DNA of 64,000 nt from Daphnia carinata. Lineage: Eukaryota; Arthropoda; Branchiopoda; Diplostraca; Daphniidae. The notes beneath the pieces were generated by a model. The model was not told the DNA's origin. It searched no databases and worked only from the letters and a program-made list of their open reading frames with translations. The stretch lies in contig NC_081331.1 in the NCBI RefSeq assembly GCF_022539665.2, positions 11,006,638 to 11,070,637 of the forward strand, read 5' to 3'. Below are positions 10,392 through 23,617 of the stretch, in pieces (position 1 is the first letter of the stretch; each line of letters begins with the position of its first letter). Both the position numbers and the translations under genes were made by a program.

Positions 10392-13300
10392 TTTCTGCGT
10401 GACACGATAGACTTTTATCACCTGCATTCGGCCATGTACTGTGTTACACTATCGTCATATCCTGGGCACTTCCTTCACGTCCCTTCTGTCTACGTTGGCC
10501 GTAATCAGTAAAGATCAGTCCGCCTTTTATCACGAGCTACGTAAAGAAAAGACGAAGTAATTAAAATGATAATACGTTATTTGAGCTTGACCGACGCCAA
10601 ATATCAGGTGGCTTTCCTCGGAATATACCATTTGACGTGTCTCTCGCGTGGCGCAATCGATCGGCATCCTATGACGAAAATTTGAAGTCATCAAAGAATC
10701 CCAATTATTTATTACGATTTCAAACATGCCTTATAAACGAGTTCCTTACTTCTAGTTTGCCTTTTCGTTGGCATTTAATGGTCAACCGAGTTTTCTTTGA
10801 TACCCAGGATATCCGATTTAGTTTGAAGGAATAGAAAATCTTATAAGGAAAAAGTTAGTGGTATACATACCAAAATGCTCTTTGATCCCTCTTGGAGTCA
10901 CGTGATTTTCCCTTCAATATTTTTCCAACAAGTTTCGAATGTCCGAGCAAAAGCAATTTACCGGAGTCCAGCAGTTGTGTCCTTTGATCTTTTCCAAATC
11001 TAAAAACAGCAGGACTGCGCCCTTTTCCGTATGTAAATTTTTGACCTACTTCTTTCTGCTGTACGAATGCTTTCGGACAAAGTGGTTTCATCAATCACTG
11101 CGACTTCTTGTGTCTTACCGCACTGGTTAAACAAATTGTTTTAGTTTGCATAATTGCGTCTGTCTTTTGCATTCTCTACTGTCTTAGGCACGAGACGACA
11201 TGAGATAAACGATGTCATCGCGCGGATTTAACCGTCAGCGGATGTCGGCAAACCGCACAAGAAAAATGATGACGTCTTTTTTTTTTTTTGGGGGGGGGGG
11301 AGGGTTTCGTGTTCTTGGTTACCAGCCGTAATGAGTTTCAACAAACCGTGGTAACCTTAATAAAAAAAAATATATACATAACAAAAGTTGTTTTACGTAT
11401 CACATTCGTTCGATCACGTGTCTTAAGCGCATCAGCAAAAAACGATAATGTCAACGGCCGACGTGAATCGTTCGTGAGTCGTTAAAAACCTCGAAATCTA
11501 TCTGACTACCATACACGACGAACAGTAGGATAGCTAATTGGCATATTCGCCTTCTCTGCGTAAAATACTTAAAAATAGAAAGTGCTCGCGTAGTAGGACT
11601 GCGATATCATATCTTTCTAATCATTTAAAAAGGGGTTGGTAATCAATTGAATCGACCTGCTTTTCTTCCCTCTTTTCGTCGTCTATCAATTGTTGCCTAC
11701 TTTGATGACTCCTCGCAGTTTACAAATAGAATTACTTATGATATTGCCGTACTTTTCTACATCGTCTCTCGTAATAAAAAAAAAATGGCATTCCGCAAAG
11801 TAGACATCTGGCTGCGAGATACATTGTAAAAACTTTTATAGATCAAACCGCCACGCTATAAAAGCGATGATTTTACGACGTCAGATTGCGTGTCTCTCCA
11901 CAGGCCAATAATATAACCCAATAAGAACCCGTCGGTTCTCACTGTAGAGGTGACGATGCTAGACCTCGAAAAAGAGTTATAGAAAAGAATGTCGTCGAGG
12001 ACACCATAACAAAACTGACATCAAAGATGCAGCTGCTGGTTGAGCGCGAATTATGAATCGGCGACATGGTTCCTCCCGTACACTGAAAAAAGTAGGTCAT
12101 TGGGTCGCAGAGTGTGTCACGAAAACGCAAACGGATCCCCTCCATTTTGGTCTAGACAAAATTAGATTCACCAACCGTACGAATTGTTTTGCACAGATGA
12201 CAACGTCGGAGACCTACGCCGCTTATTTCTAGTGCCAATCGGTCACGGTACATTTCGGCTAAAGCCAAGACGCGAAAGTTGGAGAGGCCGTCACAAGAAG
12301 TTCTTTGTTCGCACCGTGACCTTCTGCTCGCATTCGATCATCAGTCAGGGTAGAGCCCATACAAACAGTTGCGAACGTAAGCCATCAGTATGGATACAGA
12401 GAGATAAATACAAGAGATATTGAAGTTTCCGTTTGAAATAGACTCGCACTACGCGGCATCGCTCGGCATTTTTCGCGAAATTGTGGCGACTATTTTTGGA
12501 TTCTATTTCCTGCCACACCAGCGTGGGGTATCACCATTCAACTGGGGAGCTGATAGACTATCATTTCTACCAGTGGGAACACCCACTCGCGTAGACGAAC
12601 AGAATTGCCTTCCTTGTTACGCGTGCACAAGGCGGCGCCTTTGGTTTGACACTTTAATTTCCTCACTATTAAATGAAATCGAATTCGAAGATTGCATCGC
12701 TCAAAAATAGACGTTCTTTTCGATAATTCGATGCTGTTCTTAATCCTTTCTAGATTTTCTAGTCGGGATAAACGTTCATTCGCCAACTGGATAAGGGGTG
12801 AACGAGTATAACAAATATTTAGGGGACGTAGTAAATCCGAAAAGACTGCTATTCTTTTGAATTTTTGCGGCAATGAAAGACGTCGAGTTTTCTTTGTGTT
12901 TTGATGTTACAAGAGAAGATCCGTTAAGAATCTTAAGAGAACTTTGACCTTTTCGGTTAGAGATATGCCATACGTGATGAACGCTGATTCACCATCTGCA
13001 ACGGGTAAGCTACTGACACGTGCCGTGAAAACTTCTAGAGCTAGAGATTCTTTTCGATAAACAATAAAGAAATCCACGCAGAGTGGCACCAATGTTTTGC
13101 ACGCGAATATCGAAACGTAGTGCTCCATTAAAAAAACGTAAAGAATTGAATTTCCACGGGAAATTGCAGCCTACAGCGTACGAAAGACAGCTGTCGTTTA
13201 AATTATGTACCCTCCGAGTCTTAAAAGCTTCTAATCAAGTTTTGCATTTTACAAGATGGAGATCGATCCTTCGCACGTGCAAACGTGAGCGAATCTCACG

Positions 13301-15576
13301 TGTTACTTAGACAACGTGCTCTTCCCTCAATCGATCGGCCTAATGCAATACGTACAGCCAATAGCACGCGTGATTGTATACCCCTTCTAATCAATTATTA
13401 TCATTTGGTAGGAAAAAAAAAAAAAGGGAATCTTCATAAAGACGACTAACGAAAGCTAAATAATTGAATCTATTACACTCTTACCACGTAGTTTGATTGG
13501 CCAACTTCACGCGGGGAAGTTCTCGCAAAAGTTCAGAAAAACTTGAAACAAGTGAAATATCACACAAGTATCATCTCAGAAAAAAAACTAACTTGTGCAA
13601 ACTTTTGCGATAATGCGATAACATTAACAAAGGGAGAATCTATAAGTAAACCAGAGCGCCAAACCCCAGCTTTTACCAATGAACTTTTGCAAGCTACGCA
13701 CGCACGTCGCTCACGTTTTGCTAATTCACGGAAAAACAAAACAATACAAATAAAAACAAAAATTTAACAATGACACAGGCATCGACTGTTGGTGCCTTTT
13801 TTTCCCTTCCGGCACAAGTTTCCCCTTCAAGCGAAAAAAACAAACAAAGTTTAGCCATGATGAAACACGTCTAATACAATGCAGAATATAAACGAGGCAG
13901 AAAGAGAAAGAAGGTTTAATTAAAAAAAAGAAAGCCACTACGATCGTAACGCAATAACATTGGCAACCATAATACAAGTTTGTATCCGAGCAAAACCGCA
14001 AACGTGATTGCACGTAGTCGAACGTGAATGACGTCTCACGTGCATGATTGAATATGAAATTTTTTTTTCTTTTCTCCCAAAGAAATCGAGCCCACAAAAA
14101 ACTAATATGCCGATCAAATGATATTGCATACGGAAAGATAAACAAAATTTAATATTTAATATTAATTCTATTCCATTTGTCTAAGCGCAAAACCGATCGT
14201 GCACTTTAAGCGGAATAAAAGAACGAAAAAAAAAAATAAAAAAAGTTAAATGTCTAATCAAGAAATCCCGCTGTGGCGCCATAAAACATAAAACGTTAAG
14301 TTTTTATTGTTTTATTAGCTAGCCGTTTTGTATAGCCCAATTGAGAGCAAACATATCAGTCTCCCGGACGACATCGAATTGGCAATCAGATATGACAGAG
14401 AACTTAATTAGAGGCCAGTTATAGAAGCCGTTGCTATGCCTATCTATTCTCGCGTGCATAGACGATGAGGATACCCTCCCGCAGTCTTGCACGTTTCAAG
14501 AGAAATGATATCAGCATTGTATAGAATAATATGGGATTCATATTACCAATAACTAATTAGCAAAGACAATATTGCTGTATTGATATCATTTACAGATATT
14601 CAATCAGCGTCTGATGCAAATCATCGGCGTTGTGCCGCCATCAGCCGAGCAAAAACAAACACGAGTATGTCACGAGTTCACTATGTTTCCCTGACGACGG
14701 CAAATTTGATTCCTACCACACGCAAATTTTGGCCGATATACAAAAACATACAGCGACGTCTTTGTGTGGATCTAACGCCAGGCAATCGTGACGTCCACAA
14801 AAGCCAAATGTGCTACCACCAGAGGGCTTTGTACGTTCGAATAGAACACGTAGACCAAAGACTCAACGTCAATGGATTTACAGGTGGCTGATGTAATTGA
14901 CTTTATCAGATGCGCCTATCAATCTCAGCGCAAGCAATTAAAAGAGCCACGAGGGATGGAGGAACAAGAGATGGGGAAAAACATGGCCCAGTCACGTGGG
15001 TAAAGATCACCTGTATGCTACGGTCGTCGATCTCGTTTTATAAAGTCAACCCACGCAATCCAGCATTGACATTTTAACGACTCCCCGATGGATCGTATAA
15101 GACGCTGTTTAGACAGACCCATGGGGCGAGCTGTTTATAGTTCCTAAACCGAAGGCAGTTGGTCCGTCCTATCATCTACAAAAGTCTTGCACAACAACAA
15201 TAATAATAATAAAAAAAAAAGGATTTCCCTTTTGGATTCGCTTTCTCTTGCACGAGGGATCAACTGACAGCCACGTACTCGGAACCCCACCGCTCTTCTA
15301 TTTTGCTAAAAAAAAAAAATGACAAAGTTTATTTTTTGCGGCAGAGGATGTGTGGCATTGGAAGTTGTTTCTGCTTTGGTCGTCTAGATAGACTAGTATG
15401 TACTCCCGTGTTTTGACTCTCGGCTACACGGCCAGACCGAACGGCGAGGGCAGCCCAGGCGCGCATCCGTTCCCAATTGGATTTATTTTGGCGACGACTT
15501 TCTTAGCGCCCGTCTTTGCGCTTGCGCATTTGAATTTTTTGTTTTTATTCCACCATTTGCGAAGGACGCGCCTTGA
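10392..15576. other. Long interval with no recognised gene
   Basis: About 5.2 kb between the GPCR copy B start and the Ras-like promoter. It should hold the GPCR promoter at its left end and distal control DNA for the Ras-like pair at its right. Open frames are short, without splice or family support (for example 12420-12710 on plus and 12538-12873 on minus). I saw no tRNA, rRNA or transposase signature. Confidence 0.6.
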
Positions 15577-15612
15577 TATATACCAATGTGTCCGCCCGCT
15601 TTGACATCAGTT
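15577..15612 (+). promoter_or_regulatory. Core promoter of Ras-like gene 1: TATA box plus initiator
   Basis: A TATATA box at 15577-15582 lies 32 bp upstream of the A of an arthropod initiator (CATCAGTTC; TCAGTT at 15607-15612, +1 near 15609). The spacing fits a TATA/Inr promoter. The transcript then runs to a strong donor, CGTCAG|GTAAGA, at 15764/15765. Confidence 0.65.
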
Positions 15613-15764
15613 CAGAAGTGTGTCTCTAACAAGAATCGCCAGTGTTCCCACGTCTCACGCTGATCATCGAAAAGCCAAGTTTCAAAGCCCATCCAAAACG
15701 GATATTTGATTTTCCTCTCATTTTTCTTTCGCAAGAAACTTAAAAAAACTGTCAACATCGTCAG
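15609..15764 (+). other. Non-coding first exon of Ras-like gene 1
   Basis: It is bounded by the initiator at about 15609 and the donor GTAAGA at 15765. The next acceptor in phase with the gene is ATTAG at 16830, leaving 30 nt of leader before the ATG at 16861. The intron of about 1.07 kb is the largest in this gene. Confidence 0.55.
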
Positions 15765-16860
15765 GTAAGAAACTCTTATTAATTGCATTCAACGTTTCAC
15801 GTACGGAGGAGCAAAAGAGACAAATTTGCGCATTCGTTTTCTGTCAGCCAATTGGCGCCATTTCATTTGCGGCTGTCAAATGAAACAAATGGCGAAATGA
15901 AACGATCAAGGCTAAACATAAATCTAATCAGAAAAAAAAAAAAAAATCTCTTTTCGCTAGACGGATGTGGCGATGTGTATATACGGGTAATAGCGCAGCT
16001 GTTAGTCTACTCCATGTTGCTCACACCAAACGACAGGCCGGATGCTCCGCCGGGTATATATAGAGAACTAGAAAGAGAGGAGAGGGGAAAAAAAGATATC
16101 GAGGAATGCCAAATGGTTGTTTTATGTAATTACAACGAACCCAGGGCCTCCCCAATTTTAAATCGATAGTTAAAATAGCGAGAAAAACGTCTGGAAAAAA
16201 CTGTACGACTTCTTTAATGCGCCTTGTTTTGAAACGGAGAGCCAAAGAAAAGCGCGACAGTGATGAAAGGTGGGTGGCGACGCTGTCCGCTTTAGTTCGG
16301 GAGTAGCAAAGAAACAAAAAGAAAAAAAAAAATTCAAACCCATCATCCGCCTACTGGGCCACAGACCTCAAAAGTCAATAAGAAAAGAAACAACAGAAAC
16401 GGTTGTCATTACACAACTGATGTAGGTCACTGCAACGGTCAACTACGAGAAGAAGGGACGTATAGAGAGCAAAATAATTTTGTCAAAGCCGACAATAAAA
16501 AAAAAAAGCAGGGAAGGCTGGGCGAATATCGAAGTCCCGCAATAGACAAGAGCGGCCATGGTTTGCTGACGTCAGGCAACTAAGTATCCGCAAGCAATCA
16601 GGCCAGCTAATTAGCCCCGTTTTTTCCCCCGATCCTAAGTTGCTATCTTTGAACAAAGAGGAAATGAGAAAGGCTCGCCATATTCTTTTTAAAAATTTAA
16701 TACTGGTGGGGGGGAAACAAAAAAAAAAAAAAATAGCACAAAGAAAAATGAATTTCCTTTGATCAGGTTCTAGAAATGTTTTAATCCCGTAATGATTTTC
16801 AAAATGATTTTTTTTGGTACGCGTAATTAGGTTCTACAAGAGCCAGGCCATACAGCCATC

Positions 16861-18722
16861 ATGAAAAACGGGATCCAATATCAAGTGAAAGTAACGATTA
16901 TCGGGGCACGTCAAGTGGGCAAATCAGGTATGTTACATAGTTTTTTTTTTCACGTCAAAAACTGTCGTTTCCGCACAATTTCATTAAAAATTAAATTGTT
17001 TTTGTATTATTGATTCGCTTGGAAACGTGCCCAGCCCTTACGGTTCGCTACCTAACGCGGCGCTACATCGGTGAATACAAGTCGCACACAGGTAAAAGAA
17101 ATTTCCAAACAAGAACATGTTGATTGACGTGTACATAATCCTATTGCATCTTTTCCGCAAATGTTACGCGTTTCTAGATTTATCGTATCGGCAAATTTTC
17201 TGCATAGACGGATCGAGCGTCGAAGTGGAAATCGTCGATGTCTCTAATCATCCGGTAAGTTTACGCAATAGATCCCCCGCAATTTTCAATTTGCCCATTT
17301 TTTTTTATTACGTTCTTTAAATAGTTGTAACATATTAAGAATCCAACTGGATTATCCTCGTAGAAATAAAGAGTAATTCGCTATGGCAACCCAAAGGAAA
17401 CGACCGTTTCGAACGAAACCATAGCAACGGTAGTTATCAATAGTAGCCAAAATATTTCAACATAGATCCGGGAAGAGAGTAATAAAAACAAACAAATAAA
17501 TTGTAAACAACAAAAAAAAAAAGAACGTATCAAAATGTAAAAAAAAAATAAAAAAACGGAAATGCCATTGAACTAGGCGGCGTAAATATTTACCCATCAA
17601 GCTTTAGATGGGCAGTTTCAAGATATAATCAAACGTTATTGTGATCTTGAAAATGCGCGTTCAAACAACGTAGTAAAAACTACAAATGCAAAAAAAAAAA
17701 AAAAAAAAAAAAAGAGAACGTCTCTGTCATCAGTCAGCATGGACTGCGTGTGGATCTTGGTGCATTTTCATTGTTTGCAACTGACCACTTCTTGACTTAG
17801 CCCATTTGTTATTCTAAAAATCTGTCGTCTTTTTCTTTCTTTTTTAACCTTGGGACCAAACAAACAGGAGGATACGAGCGTGCCGACGACACGAGCCAAA
17901 AACAGCGACGCCTGCGTCGTTGTCTACTCGATTTCCGACAGGACGAGCTTTGAGGCAGCACACGAAGCTCTTGTCGCCCTACAGACAAACAACTCGACCA
18001 GTTGTCAGCGAAAATCTTTCGAGGACGACAACAAAGACGAACACGAAATCAATCTATCCCCGCTGTCCGTACCTGTCGTATTGTTGGCCAATAAAAAAGA
18101 TCTCGGACATCTAAGACAGGTTAGTTATGGCAACGCGAAATCCCGCGAAACAGTGTCAGATAGACACGCGTTTCGGGAGAGATTGTTGAGACGGGCAAAA
18201 AGACAACGGCAACAGGATTCTGACAGTGATGACAGAGTCCCGTGTTTTAAAAATAGAAATGTCGGTTTCGCGAGTGCAATGAACGAGAAAAACGAATATC
18301 AAAGATGACGTATGCATTTTTGCTTCCCTTTCTGACAGGTCAATGCGGCAGAAGGAAGGGAGCTGGCCAAACAGTTTTCGTGCGTTTTCTGCGAAGTCTC
18401 AGCGGCAGATCCGGCCGAAAGCGAACCGGAAGACTTGGCCGACATTTTCAATCAATTGATCAAGGAAGCGCGCAGTTTCAAGATCAGGCAACAGGACGCC
18501 AATAACAACGCGAATAACAACAACGGAAGCAGTCATAACAACAACCGGCAGAGGAAGCGTTCCGTCTACATCATTAATCGAATGCTGGGATCGCTAATGG
18601 GACGCAATTCAATGCCACCTGAACTACCTTCTTCTCGGAAAGCAGGCACTTCTCAAATGGCATCTTCCATGCCAAACGTGGCAGGTTCGTTCCGATCTGT
18701 TTTCAAAAAACGGTCCGTCTAA
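16861..18722 (+). CDS. Ras-like small GTPase 1 with degenerate G3
   Basis: Exons 16861-16927, 17035-17091, 17178-17254, 17868-18119 and 18339-18722 make 278 aa. Phases are continuous. G1 is GARQVGKS (15-22), G4 is NKKD (142-145) and G5 is EVSAA (170-174), so the guanine-binding framework is intact. At G3, where Ras has DTAGQE, this protein reads DVSNHP (62-67), replacing Gly60 and Gln61 (Ras numbering). GTP hydrolysis is therefore probably impaired or altered. The body resembles the RERG/RASL branch of the Ras family (motif VRYLTRRYIGEY). A Ser/Asn-rich segment precedes a basic tail ending FKKRSV, with no CAAX box, so prenylation is not expected. Its closest relative is the next gene downstream. 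Confidence 0.88.
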
Positions 18723-19921
18723 ATGCCCGTCGCTCCCTAGTTGCCATTATATTACAAGAGATTTCACGCAAAAAAAAAAAATACTCTTTTTACCTGATGT
18801 CTATATCACAAATTTGTACGTGCAAAAAAGAAAATTGATTTGGCATTTATTTTGAAATTGAATCAAATTGTATGGCCATTATTGGATTCTCGATATCAAG
18901 AGATACGCCGTTTTTACTTGTATACGCAAAATTTGAGAATAATTAATCCAAAATGTGTTTTTGATTTATGTAAAAAAAAGGAGGTAGAGTGACGAACGAG
19001 AATGTGTAAAATATTTTGACGGTGGCTTCCCAATTTCAAAAACTCTTTACTTCGATCAAACAACTGGCTCAGTATTTGATTGTTTGAATATGTGATAATA
19101 TCGATTGTGTTTGCGCGTGAAAAAATGTAACCGTATCTTCCCTGTGATGTTGAACGAATGAAATATGAAAGAATCTTGCAATGACGACTCCGTAGCGCAA
19201 AAATCCTTTTTAAAAACATCTCCATCGCCGTGGGCGGACAAACGGAAAGCGTGTCCCACTTTAAGCGCAATAGAAAAACAAATATTTCAGTAAAAACAAC
19301 TGAAAATAAAACGATAAGACAACAGTTGGAAGCGTCACTTGGCGAAATGCGTGAAAGGATTTATTATGTCCGTTCGAGTGAGTTATGGTCCAGCGCACAC
19401 CCACTCGACGATAATAACAAACCACATCCGCGAAAGATTTGCGAATACTTTCCATTCGCCACTTGTGTTTAAATAAAAAAAAGAGGCAAAATTGGCTAGA
19501 CACTTGCCCAGAAATACCAAGAGCTTGTCGACAAGGAAAACCCAGAAAATGACGACACAGATAAACGCCGTTACAACGAAAAAGTGTAGAGAGGCTCAGC
19601 GTGAATTCCCCCGCCATCGCTTGTTTTCTAACTCTCCTTTTTTTCTCTCTCTAAAGGTTTGGTTGATATGCTAATACAGATAGACAAGGACGCGCAAGCA
19701 TTTCCTGGGTATAGTGCCTTATGGTATTCTCTGAATTTTATTTTATTTTTACAAGGGAAAACAAGGCACGATGCCTAGTCATTCTTTATTGTGGGTTCGG
19801 AGGTGCGGCCAGTCGCCGTTACAACGAGATGCAACTTTGCCTTCCTCGTCTCACTCACCCAAAGGCACACAAAGAAAAAGAAAGAGCGAGTTGAAATCCA
19901 TAGTCAAACGTAGTTGTTGGG
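18723..19921 (+). other. 3' UTR of Ras-like gene 1 and upstream region of gene 2
   Basis: No further coding exon was recognised. AATAAA sequences on the plus strand at 19305-19310 and near 19474 are candidate poly(A) signals. The shortness of the interval suggests the two paralogues could share control DNA. Confidence 0.4.
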
Positions 19922-22198
19922 ATGGACGCGACGGATAAAAAAAAATCAAGCAGTCAAGAGAATCAAAAGGCAAAAATGCGACTCGACGAGAAGATCAGTA
20001 GCGTCGCGTTCGGCCGATTAACGAAAATCGATGCCGACAAAAATGTGCCACGAATAAGAGTGTGTGTCCTAGGATTGGCGGCGGTCGGAAAAACGGGTAA
20101 ATTACACATCAAAATTATATTTCTTTCAAATTAAAAAAAAAAAACTTTCCTTTTAATCAAATTGTTTCCAAATAATCGCGACACCGCATTTCTGTGCGCA
20201 ACCTACGATTCGTTTCTTCGTGTTGCATGGCAACGCGGATGCGACGCTCACCACCACCCCCCTGCACTAACAGGCTCCTTCGCAAATTTGCTATTATCTC
20301 TTATTCATCCGACTTAAAAGGTCAATTTTTCGCGACACCCACTTCTTCGCAAAAATAAAAATGGGAACGTTCGTGCAATAGCAACACCGTTAAAAATCTT
20401 TATCTATTTTTGCACTGTTTACGTTGCAGCTGTGGTGGTTCGTTATTTGACCAATCGATTCATCGGAGAATACTGCTCGGGAAAAGGTATAAACCCAATT
20501 TCTTTTGACTTTTGCATTTTACTTTTAAAACCTCTTGACATCCCCCCCCCCAAAAAAAAAGAAAAGAAATGGCAAACGAGGGAGGGAATAGAAGATTTCG
20601 TTTAAATCGAACGAACGACGATGCCTACGCGATAACAGAGAAGTACGGCGAGTGTAAAGGAAAGTAATCGATTTGAGCAATGCATATTTCCCCGAAGAGT
20701 GAGATAGAAATGGGAGGGTAAAAGGTCTAGTCATTTCTCTCCCTCTTTCTGTTCCTCTCGTACCATTCAACTGGAACTAACAAAGCAGGCGGCCAACTTT
20801 GAACGCTCACGTTGAGCTCCACGTGAGCCACATGTTCTCTTCGTACATGTTAACAATTTAAAGAAAATCATGCGTGTGCTTAAACCCACATCGGGTTAAA
20901 GCACGTTTTTCGCATACAGACACAAAGTATTGATTTTTAAACACGTTATTGCCAGATTTGCTCTACAAGAAAACAATAAAAATCGATGGATTCCCTTCGC
21001 AGATTGAAATAGCAGACACTTCAAACGCTTCGGTAAGATGAGTCATCAATTATCGATTTGCTTCTGTCGGTTTGACGGTGTGCAAACTACTAATAGCCAA
21101 CCGGTTTGTGGCACCGCTCGCATAAAGGGATGATGTAACATACTGGCAAATTGCCTTAAAGATTTGGGGCGAAAACTCGTTAACCGACAACACTGACATC
21201 GAATACGAAGTAATTAAACGCATTCGCACGAATTGACGATCGACAAATTGTTTCAATGACCAAACAGCTGAGTGAAAAAAATAATGCCAAGGACGAGCAT
21301 GCTTATGAATGCGACAAAATCTGAAAATTCTCTGAGATCAGATCTTGTTGCAAATATGCAATAATAAGCAAGTCACTCTTATCGACCTTGACATACATAT
21401 TTCCGGGTGACTGATCATCACAAAATAACGCAAGTGCGAGTCCTTCAAAATGTAAAAAGAAAGAACAATAAAGCAGTAATAGTTACTGAGTAATCTAACC
21501 TTTAGAAAGAAGAAAATGTAATTGAAATTTCAATAAATTCAAAGCAGCCTATTCTTATATCCAAGGCGGATTTTTCATTCCCAACGGTTCATGTTTCATG
21601 GGCAGACGCATGTATAGTTGTCTATTCCATCGGAAATAGCTCGAGTTTCGAGGCCGCAGCTACGATGCTTGAAAAAATTCAGAATCTCAAAATGCCTTTT
21701 TATCTACCGGTACTTTTGTTGGCCAATCAAAAAGATCTCGAACACCTACGTCAGGTAATCTAGACACATAAAAATTTCAAAGATATCTAAGTAACCCGTC
21801 CTACTCGCATGAAGGTTCGCGTAGAGGATGGCCAAGCGTTGGCGGTACAAAATAATTGTCATTTCGCCGAACTCTCGGCCGCCGAAGATGTCGAAGGAGT
21901 GGCGCTCACCATGACGGCCTTGTTCAGAGAGGTGCGGACGCTCAAGTCGCAGCGGACGGCCGTTCGCCAAAAAAAGCCATCGCTTATGCACGTCACCAAG
22001 TTATTCAGCTCGTTAATTGGACGTTCCTCTGGTACTTCTTTCAGTGAAGCAGACGGTGAAAAGCCCAAACTTAAAAGTAGTTCAACTGCATCGTCGCTTC
22101 ACACGAGCGACGAAAGTGAAAGCAAAGCGAATACGCCAACGGAGAAGGAGGTCAAATCGAATAAAGGAATTAAAAAACGACCTTCTTTCTCTCTATAA
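19922..22198 (+). CDS. Ras-like small GTPase 2 with degenerate G3
   Basis: Exons 19922-20096, 20430-20486, 20956-21032, 21506-21754 and 21815-22198 make 313 aa. Exons 2, 3 and 5 are exactly as long as in the upstream paralogue (57, 77, 384 nt) with the same phases, proving tandem duplication. A Lys/Ser-rich N-terminal extension of about 36 residues is unique to this copy. G1 is GLAAVGKT (51-58), G4 NQKD (177-180) and G5 ELSAA (205-209). G3 is DTSNAS (98-103) instead of DTAGQE. The switch I segment ends EYCSGK, so the usual Thr35 position also appears changed. The tail is Ser/Lys-rich, ends RPSFSL and lacks CAAX. Both copies share SL(M/I)GR(N/S)S after the G domain. The substrate is GTP by family; effectors are unknown. 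Confidence 0.88.
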
Positions 22199-22435
22199 TT
22201 GCTTACGTCTACCTCCGTCGCCCACAACCGACCCACGTCCGACGAGACGCTTAAGTTCCACGCATCGGACTTATTACTAATGGCATTCCTTTTCAATCGT
22301 CAGTTGCTCTAACGAGATGATCTCTTTTTACTCGATATATATCTTGTTTACACAGTCTCATTGGAAGGCTGCCAACGGTATAGTCTCCAACCTCATTGCA
22401 TGTTTGAAGCCAACGACAGTGTTGGATATAATTTT

Positions 22436-22441
22436 AATAAA
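22436..22441 (+). terminator. Poly(A) signal of Ras-like gene 2
   Basis: AATAAA lies 237 nt after the stop codon and 60 nt before the stop of the convergent esterase gene, so the two 3' UTRs probably meet or overlap. Confidence 0.5.
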
Positions 22442-22500
22442 CAGAAACAAAGAATATCCGCTACAGCTTGACCCACTACTAAAGAAAGGGAAATCTAACC

Positions 22501-23617
22501 TTATTGGAGGAATTTTGCATGATGGCTGAAATGGTCTTCCAGGTAAGTCGCTATGAAGTAGTAGCTGTGGTCGTATCCTGCCTGTTTCCGTAGAACAATT
22601 GGCATGCCGGCTTTAGCACACGATTCGACTAGGTTATCGGGAAGAAGCTGGCCGTCCTTTAGGAACTGATCTTCCTCTCCCTATGAATTATTTATAAAAT
22701 AAGGATCCAGAATTTCACTACACAAAAATAGACAGAAAAATTAGGTTAAATGTACCTGGTCAACAAAAATCTCAAGTGGGGCGCCTTGATAGTTGGCAAC
22801 CAAACATGTGGCATCCCACTCCTTCCACAGGGATTTGTCAGCACCCAGATAGCCTGAGAATGCTTTTTCTCCCCATGGACAGTTAACTGGGTTGCAAATC
22901 GGAGCAAATGCCGATACACTTTTGTAGAGCCCTGGGTTCTTCAGAGCACATATTAGGGCACCATGTCCTCCCATGCTGTTTAAATAAAAAATGTTCAATT
23001 GCTTGTTTTTCTACTAATTATTTTGCTTTTTATACCTATGGCCCATGATAGACATCAGGTTTGAATCAGCAGGAAAGTTTGCAGAAATCAGTTGTGGCAA
23101 CTCTTTGGTGATGTATGAAAACATGCGATAATTTGTCTTCCATTTTTCTTCAGATGCATCAACATAAAAACCAGCCCCAGTACCAAAGTCCCAGCCATCT
23201 TCTTCCCCTTCAATACCACAACCCCCTACAATCATGTAACATGTGAATATGAATATAATACAAAGAACAAACTATGGACCTACTTGGACTGGTATCGGGA
23301 CAGACAATGATAAACTGATGATTTGCTGCCAGTTTCTGACCTCCAGCCTTTTGGATGAAATTTTGCTCATTACATGTCAGTCCCGAAAGCCAATAAATAA
23401 CTGGAAGCTTGACATTGGCATCTTCTGCCTTTGGAGGCAAGTATACAGCAAAATTAATCTTGCACTTGAGTTCCTCACTACAGTAAAACAATCAAAATGT
23501 CCTATTTTAAAATCTCAAGACATTTCTACAAAACATTTTTGATTACCTTTCATGTGAGAAGACTTTCTGAAAGCCTCCAAAACATTTATTTGAAGATACT
23601 TGAGTAATTGCGGCCAT
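22501..23617 (-). CDS. ESD: S-formylglutathione hydrolase (esterase D)
   Basis: Exons 23547-23617, 23284-23477, 23036-23225, 22756-22975 and 22501-22680 make 284 aa, against 282 in human. The enzyme hydrolyses S-formylglutathione to glutathione and formate, the last step of glutathione-dependent formaldehyde removal in the cytosol. The alpha/beta-hydrolase nucleophile elbow GHSMGGHG puts the catalytic Ser at 152; its codon is split by an intron. The acid is Asp229 in GEEDQFL and the base His263 in YDHSYY. PDTSPRG and [10 protein letters not shown] are family signatures. The start at 23617 matches the family N-terminus; the frame is open a little further upstream. It is transcribed away from TAF7, with 290 bp between the two start codons. 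Confidence 0.95.

Noticed and set aside
12420-12873. Overlapping 96- and 111-codon ORFs on opposite strands
   Set aside because: No domain, splice context or family resemblance; consistent with chance frames in a 5.2-kb gene-free interval.
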